From: an uncultured Shinella sp.
GTDB lineage: Bacteria > Pseudomonadota > Alphaproteobacteria > Rhizobiales > Rhizobiaceae
Reading direction: 5' to 3'
Length of the DNA: 48,738 nt
Assembly (NCBI RefSeq): GCF_946479415.1
Contig: NZ_CAMLFY010000019.1
Coordinates: 1 to 48,738 of the forward strand
This document shows, piece after piece, positions 19,682 through 27,954 of this stretch (the first letter of the stretch is position 1; each line of letters starts with the position of its first letter). The position numbers were made by a program, and so were the translations under genes. Below the pieces are notes generated by a model. It did not search any database. It was not told where the DNA came from and was given only the letters and a program-made list of their open reading frames with translations.

Positions 19682-20235
19682 GAACGCGCCCTTGATGGTT
19701 GGCTGTCCACAAACGTCATGTCCCTGCGAGTCGACATCGTGGAAGGTCCGGCACGGTCCCTCACGGAAGACTCAGCATGTCCTGCGCTTGCTGCAGCGTT
19801 GGACGTCCGATCGGACCCGCTATTGGCGATGCAATTCGGGTGTCCTGACGGACGATTCAATGTTTACTTGGAACATGACTCGAACGAGCCAGCGCATCGG
19901 AAGGGCATCATGCTTCCGGAGCCGTAACTCGGCTCCGATCCCTACGCCAGTGGTCGTAAGAACCCGAAGGGGTATTACTCTTACAACTAATGAAAGTTCT
20001 AAGCAGTAAGTTCTAATAATGCGTTAACGCGATGCAACACATCCTTGCAGTCTTCGGCACGTTTTGGGCGGAAATGACACGCAAGTTTGCCGGTTTGCTA
20101 CGGCTTTGTGCGACTTGCGGGCATGCCTGCCCCCGAGGTCGATCGCCCAAAGGTTGAAAGCAAGGCTTTGGAAGTGAAAATTGGCCGTCCGATGGTAATC
20201 CTTTTTTCATATTCCTTGCCAAAGTCTTAACGGCG

Positions 20236-20276
20236 TTAACCATTTGTTAACCATTCGGCGTTAACTCTTCATTAAG
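20236..20276. promoter_or_regulatory. Two CtrA-like sites upstream of the third flagellin
   Basis: TTAA-CCATTTG-TTAAC (20236-20251) and TTAA-CTCTTCA-TTAAG (20261-20276) each fit the alphaproteobacterial CtrA recognition pattern TTAA-N7-TTAA(C). They lie about 115-155 bp before the flagellin ATG. Binding is inferred from pattern only. Confidence 0.4.
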
Positions 20277-20337
20277 AACGATGGACTGGCGCCCAGGGCA
20301 AACGAGCGGCGCCGGATGCATGAGCACTCTCCTCGTT

Positions 20338-20369
20338 ACCGGTCCCCCGCTTACTCCGGCATGTCCCCC
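20338..20369 (+). promoter_or_regulatory. Conserved flagellin leader element, copy 3
   Basis: ACCGGT (20338-20343) is followed after 11 nt by TCCGG (20355-20359) and CATGTCCCCC (20360-20369), 24-55 nt before the ATG at 20393. The module matches those of flaA and flaB. Confidence 0.55.
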
Positions 20370-20392
20370 GACACAGATCCAGGGTAAGTCCA

Positions 20393-21361
20393 ATGACCAG
20401 CATTCTGACCAACTCCGCCGCCATGGCGGCGCTGCAGACCCTCCGTTCCATCGACAACAGTCTCGAGACGACACAGGCGCGCGTTTCCTCCGGCCTGCGC
20501 GTCGAAACCGCCGCCGACAACGCCGCCTACTGGTCGATCGCCACGACCATGCGGTCGGACAACCGTGCGATCTCGACCGTCGCCGATGCTTTAGGCCTCG
20601 GTGCCGCTAAGGTCGATACCGCCTATACGTCTCTGGAAAACGTCATCGACGTGATGAGCGAGATCAAGGCCAAGCTGGTCGCGGCGCGCGAACCGGGCGT
20701 GGACAAGACGAAGATCAACGATGAAATCACCGAACTGAAGAACCAGCTCATCTCGGCGGCTCAGTCGGCTTCTTTCTCCGGCGAGAACTGGCTTTATAAT
20801 ACCGGCACCGATGCGCTCGGCGTGAAGTCGGTCGTCGCCTCCTTCGTGCGCAGCGCCGACGGCAACGTGAAGGTCGCCACGCTCGACTTCGATACCGCCA
20901 ACTCCGTGCTGATCGACATCGAAACGCCGGAGCAGGGCTATCTCACCAAGCCGATTGAACTTTCCGACGTCATGACGGATCCGCCAAGCTATGGCCCATA
21001 CTCCATCATCAATATGGACGCGCTCGGCGATCCCACCGATGATACCGTGATCAGTCTCAGGGCCGATACGACCTATGAGGAGATCGACGGCATGATCAGC
21101 GTCACGGATTTCGTGCTGAAGAGCCTGACCAACGCCGCCTCCACGCTCGGCGCCATCACCACACGTATCGAGATGCAGGAAAGCTTCGTCGCGACCCTCG
21201 GCGACGTGATCGACAAGGGTATCGGCCGTCTCGTCGATGCGGACATGAACGAGGAATCGACCCGCCTCAAGGCGCTGCAGACCCAGCAGCAGCTCGGCAT
21301 CCAGTCGCTCTCGATCGCCAATTCGAGCGCCGAGAACATCCTCCAGCTCTTCCGCCAGTAA
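20393..21361 (+). CDS. Third flagellin (flaC/flaD type)
   Basis: This 322-aa flagellin has N-terminus MTSILTNSAAMAALQTLRSI and conserved DNAAYWSIATTMRSDN and GLGAAKVDTAY. Its variable centre (about residues 135-235) is less Thr-rich than FlaB, with several Pro and Tyr residues (PPSYGPYS). The C-region is DMNEESTRLKALQTQQQLGI then ANSSAENILQLFRQ. ATG 20393 follows CAGGGTAAG. It differs from FlaA/FlaB in the helical region (AREPGVDKTKINDEI against ATEQGVDKAKVQEEI), so it is an older paralogue. In Sinorhizobium the flagellins next to motB are flaC/flaD; orthology is not decidable here. Confidence 0.92.
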   Translation: MTSILTNSAAMAALQTLRSIDNSLETTQARVSSGLRVETAADNAAYWSIATTMRSDNRAISTVADALGLGAAKVDTAYTSLENVIDVMSEIKAKLVAAREPGVDKTKINDEITELKNQLISAAQSASFSGENWLYNTGTDALGVKSVVASFVRSADGNVKVATLDFDTANSVLIDIETPEQGYLTKPIELSDVMTDPPSYGPYSIINMDALGDPTDDTVISLRADTTYEEIDGMISVTDFVLKSLTNAASTLGAITTRIEMQESFVATLGDVIDKGIGRLVDADMNEESTRLKALQTQQQLGIQSLSIANSSAENILQLFRQ

Positions 21362-21675
21362 GGGCGGGAGCGTTTCGAAATCCACCCGGCCGTTGGTCAT
21401 CGGCCGGGGCGGGCGGTTGGGCCGCGCGACTTGCCCTGGCGCGGCCCAACACCCTTCATCTTCATCCTCGCACAAGTTTGAACGCCTAGGTTCGATGGCA
21501 CGATCAGGAAGATTGTGTGCCTTTCGCCTCCCGGAAGGCGCTGTGTCCGTGGAGATAGGTCAGCGGTGTTGTCAGGTTCCAGTGTTTTTAAGAGCAGGCG
21601 TTCGAACAGCCCGCGGTTCACCCGCCGGGCTTCGTTTGCGTTTGCCGGGCACGCGGTAAAGCAGGGAGAGGGCGC
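21362..21675. other. Intergenic region before the fliH-like/motB operon
   Basis: This 314-bp region has no supported gene. It begins with an 8-bp stem CCCGGCCG/CGGCCGGG (21385-21408, loop TTGGTCAT), a weak terminator candidate because no T-run follows. The remainder must hold the promoter of the fliH-like/motBC operon, but I recognise no clear promoter boxes. GCAGGGAGAGGGC just before 21676 is a strong ribosome-binding site. Confidence 0.5.
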
Positions 21676-22332
21676 ATGAGCGCACAACTCGCCCGCTACC
21701 TGAAGGACTTCGGCGCCCCCCCGCGCGCCAAGGCCCCGACCTTCCAGCCGCCGAGCTTCGGTTCCGACGACGAAAGTATGGTGGCCGCCGAGCCTTTCGC
21801 CATGCCGCTCGCCTTGCCGCCGGTCGATATCGAGGCCGAGCGGGCCACCGCCTTTGCGGAAGGGCGCTCGGAAGCCGAGGCGGAGCTTCACACTAAATTC
21901 GATGCTGAAATGGATGCCTTGAAAGAGGCGCACAAGGCCGAACTGGAAACACTGCGCCTGCGCTACGAGCAGGACTACGCCATGGCGCTTGCCGAACGCT
22001 TCTCGATGCTGACGGGCGAGGTGGCCGATGTCGTCGCCGCCCAGACCGCGCAGGTTCTGGCACCGGTCATGAACCAGATCCTGACCAAGGGTGCCGTCGG
22101 CGATCTCGCGCGCATGATCACCGAAGGTCTGCAGGATGGCGAGGGCGTGACGATCACGGTGAAGGGGCCGGCAAACCTCTTCGAGCAATTGAAAGCGCGT
22201 TTCGACGACCCCGCGCCGGTCTTCCGGCATGTCGAAACACAGGATGTCGATCTGACGGTGGAGTATGGCGAAACCGTCCTGGTAACGCGGATGGCAGCCT
22301 GGGCTGACACCGTACGCAAGGTGCTTGCATGA
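21676..22332 (+). CDS. FliH-like flagellar export regulator candidate
   Basis: This 218-aa protein has a Pro-rich N-terminus (PPRAKAPTFQPPSFG), a long Ala/Glu coiled coil (about residues 55-115; AFAEGRSEAEAEL, DALKEAHKAELETLRLRYEQ) and a C-terminal alpha/beta domain (VADVVAAQTAQVLAPVMNQI, then DGEGVTITVKGPANLFEQL). This layout is that of FliH/YscL, the dimeric negative regulator of FliI. No other FliH is in the window although fliI is. The equivalent Sinorhizobium gene is usually an unnamed ORF before motB. Its stop overlaps the motB start (ATGA at 22329-22332). Confidence 0.65.
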   Translation: MSAQLARYLKDFGAPPRAKAPTFQPPSFGSDDESMVAAEPFAMPLALPPVDIEAERATAFAEGRSEAEAELHTKFDAEMDALKEAHKAELETLRLRYEQDYAMALAERFSMLTGEVADVVAAQTAQVLAPVMNQILTKGAVGDLARMITEGLQDGEGVTITVKGPANLFEQLKARFDDPAPVFRHVETQDVDLTVEYGETVLVTRMAAWADTVRKVLA

Positions 22333-23531
22333 GCGAAGGCGAAAATCACCACCACGGCAAGAACGAGATCATCATCGTCAAGCGCCATGGCGACCATGAC
22401 GGCGATCATCATTCGGCCGCCTGGAAGATCGCCTATGCCGACTTCATGACGGCGATGATGGCATTCTTTCTCGTGATGTGGCTCGTCAATGCCGCCAACG
22501 AGAAGACGCAGGCTTCCGTTGCCGCCTATTTCAACCCGATCAAGCTGACCGACGACAAGCCGGCCGACAAATCGGTGAAGAAGCCGGCCAACAGCGCCGA
22601 AGGCGAGGCGACGCAGGACAAGTCCAAGGAAGCCGGCCAGAAGCAGGCCGCCGGCAACGGCGCCGAAAACGGCAAGGACGAAAGCACCTCGGCGGGCGAG
22701 GAGACGCAATATTCCGAGGCGAACTATTTCGAGAACCCCTATTCGGTTCTCTCCGAGATTGCGCAGGAAGTCGGTCAGCAGGCCAATGTGAGCGCCAAGG
22801 GCGAGGGCGGTGCCGCCAATTCCGGCCCGGCGACGGGCGCCAGCGGCGGCGAAGCCTATCGCGACCCGTTCGATCCCGATTTCTGGACGCAGCAGGTGGA
22901 GGTTTCGCAGGCGACCAGTGCCGGCAGCGAAGGCAAGGCGAGCCCGCAGGTTGCCGTTTCCAGCGACAAGACCGTGCAGGAAGCGCTTGCCAAGGACGAT
23001 GCCGAAAAGGCGGAGGCCGCCAAGGCTGCCGATGCCGAAAAGGTTGCCGAAGAGAAGAAGACCAAGGAAGACGACGACGCCAACAAGCTGAAGGCCGAGA
23101 TCGCCCAGCAGATCGGCACGCTCGGCAAGCTGGCGGAAGGCCTGACCGTGACGCCCGCCGAAGGCGGCCTGCTGGTCAGCCTCACCGACCAGATGGACAC
23201 ACCCATGTTCAACATCGGCTCGGCGCTGCCCAAGCGCGAGATGGTGCTGGCCATGGAGAAGATCGGCAAGATCCTCGAAAGCCGCCCGGGTGCCATCGCC
23301 ATCCGCGGCCATACCGACGCGCGGCCCTTTGCCGGCGGCAAGAACGACAACTGGCGCCTGTCCATGGACCGCGCGCAGAGCGCCTATTACATGCTGGTGC
23401 GCGGCGGGCTTGAGGAAAAACGGGTGAGCCAGGTCACGGGCTTTGCCGACCGTCGCTTGAAGATCCCGGCCGATCCGATGGCGGATGCCAATCGCCGTAT
23501 CGAAATCCTCATCCAGTCCGAGGGTGGCTGA
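22329..23531 (+). CDS. motB: MotB, flagellar stator protein
   Basis: This 400-aa stator subunit anchors the proton channel to peptidoglycan. One TM helix follows AAWKIAYADFMTAMMAFFLV, where Asp38 is the proton-binding residue. A long, charged, low-complexity linker (about 65-260) is much longer than in E. coli MotB, as in other rhizobia, and contains Lys/Glu/Ala-rich stretches (AEKAEAAKAADAEKVAEE). The C-terminal OmpA-like peptidoglycan-binding domain follows (about 285-395; AIRGHTDARPFAGG, RLSMDRAQSAYYML). motA is not in the window. The extended periplasmic region is where MotC is thought to bind. Confidence 0.95.
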   Translation: MSEGENHHHGKNEIIIVKRHGDHDGDHHSAAWKIAYADFMTAMMAFFLVMWLVNAANEKTQASVAAYFNPIKLTDDKPADKSVKKPANSAEGEATQDKSKEAGQKQAAGNGAENGKDESTSAGEETQYSEANYFENPYSVLSEIAQEVGQQANVSAKGEGGAANSGPATGASGGEAYRDPFDPDFWTQQVEVSQATSAGSEGKASPQVAVSSDKTVQEALAKDDAEKAEAAKAADAEKVAEEKKTKEDDDANKLKAEIAQQIGTLGKLAEGLTVTPAEGGLLVSLTDQMDTPMFNIGSALPKREMVLAMEKIGKILESRPGAIAIRGHTDARPFAGGKNDNWRLSMDRAQSAYYMLVRGGLEEKRVSQVTGFADRRLKIPADPMADANRRIEILIQSEGG

Positions 23532-23534
23532 TCG

Positions 23535-24869
23535 ATGGGTCTTTTGCGGCGCCTTCTCCTGACGGGTACGGTTTTCTGCGCAGCGCTCGGTGCCGGTGCG
23601 GCGGCGCGCGCGGATAGTGCTGAGGATCTCGAGCCCTATAAGATGATCCGGTCGCTGCAATATGTGCAGGACACGGTGGCGCTCGGCGATCACTCGGCCA
23701 TGGAGATGCAGCGTTTTCTCCTGACCACCATCGACGACCGGCTGCGTACCGCGGAATCCTCGGTTTTCGACGATCCGCGCAATGTGGATGCGGCGCTCGT
23801 CTATGCGATGAGCGGCGGCAATCCCGAGACGCTGGAACTGCTGATCAAGAAGGACGTCGACGGCCATTTCGATTCCCGCCTGACGGATGCGTTGCGCGCC
23901 TATCTCTCCGGCCGCGGCACGCAGAGCGTCAAATCGCTCGCGGAAATCTTTCCGGAATACAAGCGGTCGCGCGTCGGTCCCTACCTCGCGCTCGTCTCGG
24001 CCAACTCCGTCATCCGCAAGGATCCGGCGCTGGCGCTGACCTATTTCGACTGGGCGAGGCTCGTCGCGCCCGGCACGATCGTCGAGGAGGCGGCGCTGCG
24101 CCGCTCGATCTTCATCACCAGCGAGGCGGGCTGGACCGACAAGAGCATGGTCTATGCGAACCGCTATGCGCGCCGCTACCTGCGCTCGCCCTATGCCAGC
24201 CAGTTCGCCGATCTCTTCGTGAAGCTGGCCGTCGACCATTTCGATGCGCTGAAGGAAGAAGACATCCTGGAAGTTCTCTCCTTCATGGATGTGCCGCGCC
24301 AGCGCGAGGTCTATCTGCGCATGGCGCGTCTTGCCGCCATTACCGGCAAGAACAAGCTTGCCACGCTCGCCGCCACGCGCGCGCAGATGCTGTCCGACGA
24401 CGGCGAAAGCGTGCCGAAGGTTCTGGCCGATCTCTATTCGGGCCTGGCCTCTGTTCCCTCGGGTGACGTCGCGACGGCCATGGAGGCCATCGCAGCCATT
24501 CCTGACGACAAGCTTTCAGCAAAGGACCGGGCGCTGAAGGCGGCGGCAAAGGCCGTGGCCGAGGAAGTGCTGCGGGCGCCGCAGAGCGCTGCGATCGAAG
24601 AAATCGTGCCGGAAACGCATCCCACGCTTCCGGCGGAGGGCGAGGACCCCTCGTATGACGGATTGAATGAGGCCGAAACGGCCGACCGGGCAATGGATCC
24701 GCGCGCAGCAGGCACGGAAGAAACGCCGGTCGCAGCCGCTGAGCCTGAGGCGGAGAAGAAAGAGCAGCAGGAGAAGGCGGGCGTTGACCCGGCTTTCGAC
24801 ACTTTCGTGTCGAGCGGCCGGTCCAAGCTCGACGCGATCGACGCGCTCTTGAAAGGAGAAGGCAGTTGA
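23535..24869 (+). CDS. motC: MotC, periplasmic motility protein
   Basis: This 444-aa protein has a signal peptide (MGLLRRLLLTGTVFCAALGA, cleavage near ARADSAE). The mature N-terminal region DLEPYKMIRSLQYVQDTVAL is typical of rhizobial MotC, a periplasmic protein required for motor function that interacts with MotB and is stabilised by MotE (gene at 6503). The acidic, Glu/Ala-rich C-terminus (about 360-420) is probably disordered. The TGA stop overlaps a TTG start of the next gene (TTGA at 24866-24869). Confidence 0.93.
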   Translation: MGLLRRLLLTGTVFCAALGAGAAARADSAEDLEPYKMIRSLQYVQDTVALGDHSAMEMQRFLLTTIDDRLRTAESSVFDDPRNVDAALVYAMSGGNPETLELLIKKDVDGHFDSRLTDALRAYLSGRGTQSVKSLAEIFPEYKRSRVGPYLALVSANSVIRKDPALALTYFDWARLVAPGTIVEEAALRRSIFITSEAGWTDKSMVYANRYARRYLRSPYASQFADLFVKLAVDHFDALKEEDILEVLSFMDVPRQREVYLRMARLAAITGKNKLATLAATRAQMLSDDGESVPKVLADLYSGLASVPSGDVATAMEAIAAIPDDKLSAKDRALKAAAKAVAEEVLRAPQSAAIEEIVPETHPTLPAEGEDPSYDGLNEAETADRAMDPRAAGTEETPVAAAEPEAEKKEQQEKAGVDPAFDTFVSSGRSKLDAIDALLKGEGS

Positions 24870-26386
24870 GCACCATCGGCAGCGGTATTAACGGCGTCCT
24901 GCAAGGGCAGACACCCTCCAAGGGCAAAGCCGCCCAGGGCAAGACCACGGGCGCAGCGCAGAAGAGCGACTTCGCCAACGCGGTCGCCAGCCTGCACGGC
25001 AAGAGCGGTGACGGTGACGGCAACCGCAAGGGCGGACGGATCTCGATCGCCGAAACGGGCCGTAGCCAGATCCAGACCGAGCAGACCGTCGATACGACGC
25101 GCAAGGCCGGCCAGCGCGACCTGGCAGCCCTTGTAGAGGCATTGCAGGAAGCGAGCGTCGCATCCTCCGCCAAGGCGGAAAAATCGCCCCTTGAAAAACA
25201 GTCCGTTTCGGGTGTCGATGAAAAGGGGACGCGCCACAAGACGCAGGCGGAAAACCACGAGACTGTTGGAACCTCAGCGAAAAAGGGCGATGAGCCCAAG
25301 GCGAGGCACGAAGCCGTGGATGAGCTTCACGCGACGCGTGAAGACGTCAAGAGCGCCAAGGATGGCAAAGAGAATAAGGATGCCGAGACCGCCGACGAGG
25401 GGGCAACCGGGAACGATGTCGGCAATCTTCTCGAAATGCTGAGTGCTCCGGCAGCCATTCCGCAATCTCTCGTCAATAGCGCTGCGGCCCAGGTGGCTGC
25501 ATCCGGTGTGATGCAGGATGTGAAGGGGCAGTTGGGCGAGAAGGGTTCGACGAAGGCCGAGATCGCGCTCACCACAAAGGCTGATGGCAAGGCACCTGCC
25601 ACTGCCGATGCCGCGCTGCTTGATGGTACGGCGGATGGCGGTGAGATGCCCGAATCGGATACCGATCAGCTCTTCCGGCTGATCCGCGCCGACGGCAAGG
25701 GCCGCGACCTTGACATGAGCATTTCGGGCACGGGTGAACGCACGAGCGTGCGTGACGCCAGCCAAACGGCTGCCGTCAAGGCGGAGACGGTGACGGTGCT
25801 CGAAACCCGCCGCTATATCGGCCTTGCACAGACCGGCAATGCGGGTGCGGTGACGACCGCGATCACGCAGGACCCGAATTGGGCGGCATCGCTTAGCTCC
25901 ACGGGTGGCCTCAGCCATTCGGAAGAGGCGGTGACCGGCAAGGTCGTCAACACGCTGAAGATCCAGATGAAGCCGATCGATCTCGGCAATGTGACGGCGA
26001 CGCTGCGTCTGCATGGCGACGCGCTGGTGGTCTCGCTGCAGGTGGAGACGGGAGAGGCCTATCGCCAGCTCAGTGACGATCAGGACGCCATCGTCAAGGC
26101 GCTGCGCGGCCACGGCTTCGCCGTCGATCAGGTCAGCGTCCAGCTATCACCTGTCGACCGTGGCGCGAGCACGCAGCAGCAGGGTGACGGACAGGCCCAG
26201 CAGCAACAACAGCAGTTCTCCAGCCAGCCGCAGGCCCGTGAGGGCGGTAACGGCCGCCAGGGCGGCAATGGCGACGGCACACGCACTTTCGCAGGCGAAG
26301 GAACCTCCCATGACGGCAACACGTCGGAAAACGCTTCTGGCCTCTCTGGCGGCCAGCCTGTGCGCTCTGGCGGCGTCTACCTCTGA
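24866..26386 (+). CDS. fliK: FliK (MotD), flagellar hook-length control protein
   Basis: This 506-aa protein was originally named MotD in Sinorhizobium and later recognised as FliK, the hook-length ruler. The long hydrophilic N-terminal region (1-330) has the low-complexity ruler character. The C-terminal Flg_hook domain (about 345-430) includes LKIQMKPIDLGNVTATLRLH and DDQDAIVKALRGHGF. A Gln-rich tail (QQQGDGQAQQQQQQF) follows. The start is TTG 24866, preceded by AAGGAGAAGG and overlapping the motC stop; no upstream ATG fits. The last 77 nt also encode the start of the transglycosylase gene in another frame. Confidence 0.93.
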   Translation: MSTIGSGINGVLQGQTPSKGKAAQGKTTGAAQKSDFANAVASLHGKSGDGDGNRKGGRISIAETGRSQIQTEQTVDTTRKAGQRDLAALVEALQEASVASSAKAEKSPLEKQSVSGVDEKGTRHKTQAENHETVGTSAKKGDEPKARHEAVDELHATREDVKSAKDGKENKDAETADEGATGNDVGNLLEMLSAPAAIPQSLVNSAAAQVAASGVMQDVKGQLGEKGSTKAEIALTTKADGKAPATADAALLDGTADGGEMPESDTDQLFRLIRADGKGRDLDMSISGTGERTSVRDASQTAAVKAETVTVLETRRYIGLAQTGNAGAVTTAITQDPNWAASLSSTGGLSHSEEAVTGKVVNTLKIQMKPIDLGNVTATLRLHGDALVVSLQVETGEAYRQLSDDQDAIVKALRGHGFAVDQVSVQLSPVDRGASTQQQGDGQAQQQQQQFSSQPQAREGGNGRQGGNGDGTRTFAGEGTSHDGNTSENASGLSGGQPVRSGGVYL

Positions 26387-26888
26387 CGCAAGCGCCTCGA
26401 CCGGCAGCTGCGAGCGCGAAATTCTCGCGGCAGCTGCAAAGTACGATATCCCGGCCGGCATCCTCTATTCCGTCGGTCTTACGGAGACCGGCCGGAAGGG
26501 GTCGTTGCAGCCCTATGCCATGAACATCGAGGGCAAGGCCTATTTCGGCCGCAACCGCGATGAGGCGCTGCAGGCTTTCGAGGCGGCACGGGCGCGTGGC
26601 GCCAAGCTGATCGACCTCGGCTGCATGCAGATCAATCACCATTTCCATGGCGATCATTTCGCGTCGCCGGCGGAAATGTTCGACCCGCGCAAGAACGTCG
26701 AATATGCGGCGTCCTTCCTTGCGCGCCTCCACGCCAGGCATGAGACTTGGACCATGGCCGTCGCCCGCTATCATGCGGGCCCGAACAACGACCCCGCGCA
26801 GAAGCGTTATGTCTGCCGGGTGATCGCCAATCTGGTTGCGACGGGCTATGGAAGCTGGACCACGAATGCGAAAACGTTCTGTCAGTAA
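26310..26888 (+). CDS. Lytic transglycosylase (flagellar peptidoglycan hydrolase candidate)
   Basis: This 192-aa SLT-type murein hydrolase has a signal peptide (MTATRRKTLLASLAASLCAL, cleavage near DASAS). The catalytic-glutamate motif is GILYSVGLTETGR (about residues 50-62), followed by LIDLGCMQINHHFHG, MFDPRKNVEYAASFLARL and AVARYHAGPNN, all typical of the family. Start ATG 26310, with AAGGA upstream, is needed to give the signal peptide and makes a 77-nt out-of-frame overlap with the fliK end. The FlgJ-type protein at 36950 lacks a hydrolase domain, so this enzyme may open peptidoglycan for the rod, as SltF does in Rhodobacter; that is inference. Confidence 0.88.
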   Translation: MTATRRKTLLASLAASLCALAASTSDASASTGSCEREILAAAAKYDIPAGILYSVGLTETGRKGSLQPYAMNIEGKAYFGRNRDEALQAFEAARARGAKLIDLGCMQINHHFHGDHFASPAEMFDPRKNVEYAASFLARLHARHETWTMAVARYHAGPNNDPAQKRYVCRVIANLVATGYGSWTTNAKTFCQ

Positions 26889-27062
26889 TTCTATTAAAAG
26901 TTGATATTTTGAGCCCGAACGGCCTGTGCCGTAATGTGGCAGGAATGCGCCCTGATTTGGCATGACAAGGCGCAGCGTTAACCTTTGTTAACTTTTCCAC
27001 CGTAAAATTGTGGTATATTTTGCAGAAGGCCACTATATGTAGATCAAATCGGCACGCATTTC

Positions 27063-27077
27063 TTAATCAACTCTTAA
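27063..27077. promoter_or_regulatory. CtrA-like site upstream of rem
   Basis: TTAA-TCAACTC-TTAA (27063-27077) fits TTAA-N7-TTAA about 92 bp before the rem ATG. A second pair, GTTAACCTTTGTTAAC (near 26977), has the wrong spacing (N6). Rem is known to be controlled by VisNR in Sinorhizobium; CtrA binding here is only a pattern match. Confidence 0.3.
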
Positions 27078-27168
27078 AACCACCCAGTCACTTTCTCTAA
27101 TTGCCGGTGATTCGCCCGATTCGTACCACTGCCTGAACGAGGCACCACACTGATTCGGAGGCGGACGA

Positions 27169-27843
27169 ATGATCGTAGTGGTTGATGAGCGCGAGCTCGT
27201 GAAAGACGGCTATACTTCTCTTTTTGGTCGCGAGGGCGTGCCCTCGACGGGGTTCGATCCCCGTGAGTTCGGCGAGTGGGTCAACACCGCCGCCGATTCC
27301 GACATCGATGCGGTCGAGGCATTCCTGATCGGCCAGGGCCAGCACGGCATGGAACTGCCGCGCGCGATCCGTGATCGCTCGCAGGCTCCGGTCATCGCGG
27401 TCAGCGATACACCGTCGCTCGAAAACACCCTTGCGCTGTTCGACAGCGGCGTTGACGACGTCGTGCGCAAGCCGGTTCATCCCCGTGAAATCCTGGCCCG
27501 TGCGGCGGCCATCCGGCGTCGCCTGAAGGCGCTCACCAATTTCACCGAGATCGGCCCTATCAGGGTGTTTTCCGATGGCCGCGACCCCGAGATCAACGAC
27601 GAGATCTTTCCGCTGCCGCGCCGCGAGCGCCGCATCCTGGAATATTTGGTCGCCAACCGCGGCCGCCGGCTTTCCAAGACCCAGATCTTCAATGCGATCT
27701 ACGGCATTTTCGACGAGGACGTCGAAGAGAACGTGGTGGAAAGCCACATCAGCAAACTGCGCAAGAAGCTGCGCAAGAAGCTCGGTTTCGACCCGATCGA
27801 TTCCAAGCGCTTCCTTGGCTACTGCATCGATTGGCAGGGCTGA
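27169..27843 (+). CDS. rem: Rem, motility transcription activator
   Basis: This 224-aa OmpR-type regulator is known in Sinorhizobium as the exponential-growth activator of flagellar class genes under VisNR. An N-terminal receiver-like domain (1-115) retains the Lys (VRKPVHP, Lys101), but the strand that normally ends in the phosphorylated Asp reads VEAFLIGQG with no Asp, so it is an atypical, probably unphosphorylated receiver. The C-terminal winged helix (about 130-220) includes [20 protein letters not shown] and [20 protein letters not shown] precedes ATG 27169. It stands alone, with a 280-bp upstream region and a perfect 14-bp hairpin downstream. Confidence 0.94.
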   Translation: MIVVVDERELVKDGYTSLFGREGVPSTGFDPREFGEWVNTAADSDIDAVEAFLIGQGQHGMELPRAIRDRSQAPVIAVSDTPSLENTLALFDSGVDDVVRKPVHPREILARAAAIRRRLKALTNFTEIGPIRVFSDGRDPEINDEIFPLPRRERRILEYLVANRGRRLSKTQIFNAIYGIFDEDVEENVVESHISKLRKKLRKKLGFDPIDSKRFLGYCIDWQG

Positions 27844-27851
27844 AAAAGTTT

Positions 27852-27887
27852 GTGATCTGGCGGGGAAGGCGGACCCCGCCAGATCAC
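27852..27887 (+). terminator. Hairpin terminator after rem
   Basis: A perfect 14-bp inverted repeat, GTGATCTGGCGGGG (27852-27865) with CCCCGCCAGATCAC (27874-27887), loop of 8 nt, begins 9 bp after the rem stop. The T-run after it is short (GTT), so it may be a partial terminator or an mRNA-stabilising structure ahead of flgE. Confidence 0.7.
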
Positions 27888-27954
27888 GTTGCAGCCAGCT
27901 TCACGCAAGGCCCGTCCCATAGGGTCCAAGTGACGAGACGAACGGGGATTTGAC

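Larger units (their letters stand above)
19682..20392. other. Divergent intergenic region (repeat protein / third flagellin)
   Basis: This 711-bp region between divergent genes has no supported coding sequence; short ORFs on both strands lack ribosome-binding sites. It holds a perfect 12-bp palindrome GTCCGATCGGAC (19805-19816), a 9-bp direct repeat AAGTTCTAA (19994-20002 and 20008-20016), the palindrome GCGTTAACGC (20021-20030), two TTAA-N7-TTAA sites (20236-20276) and the flagellin leader element (20338-20369). The length and density of motifs suggest two separately regulated promoters. Confidence 0.6.

Noticed and set aside
19718..19927. A 69-aa plus-strand ORF in the divergent region
   Set aside because: There is no ribosome-binding site before its ATG, no recognisable family, and it overlaps the likely promoter of the repeat protein.
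21385..21408. Stem after the third flagellin as a proven terminator
   Set aside because: The stem is only 8 bp and no T-run follows, so it is mentioned only within the intergenic entry.
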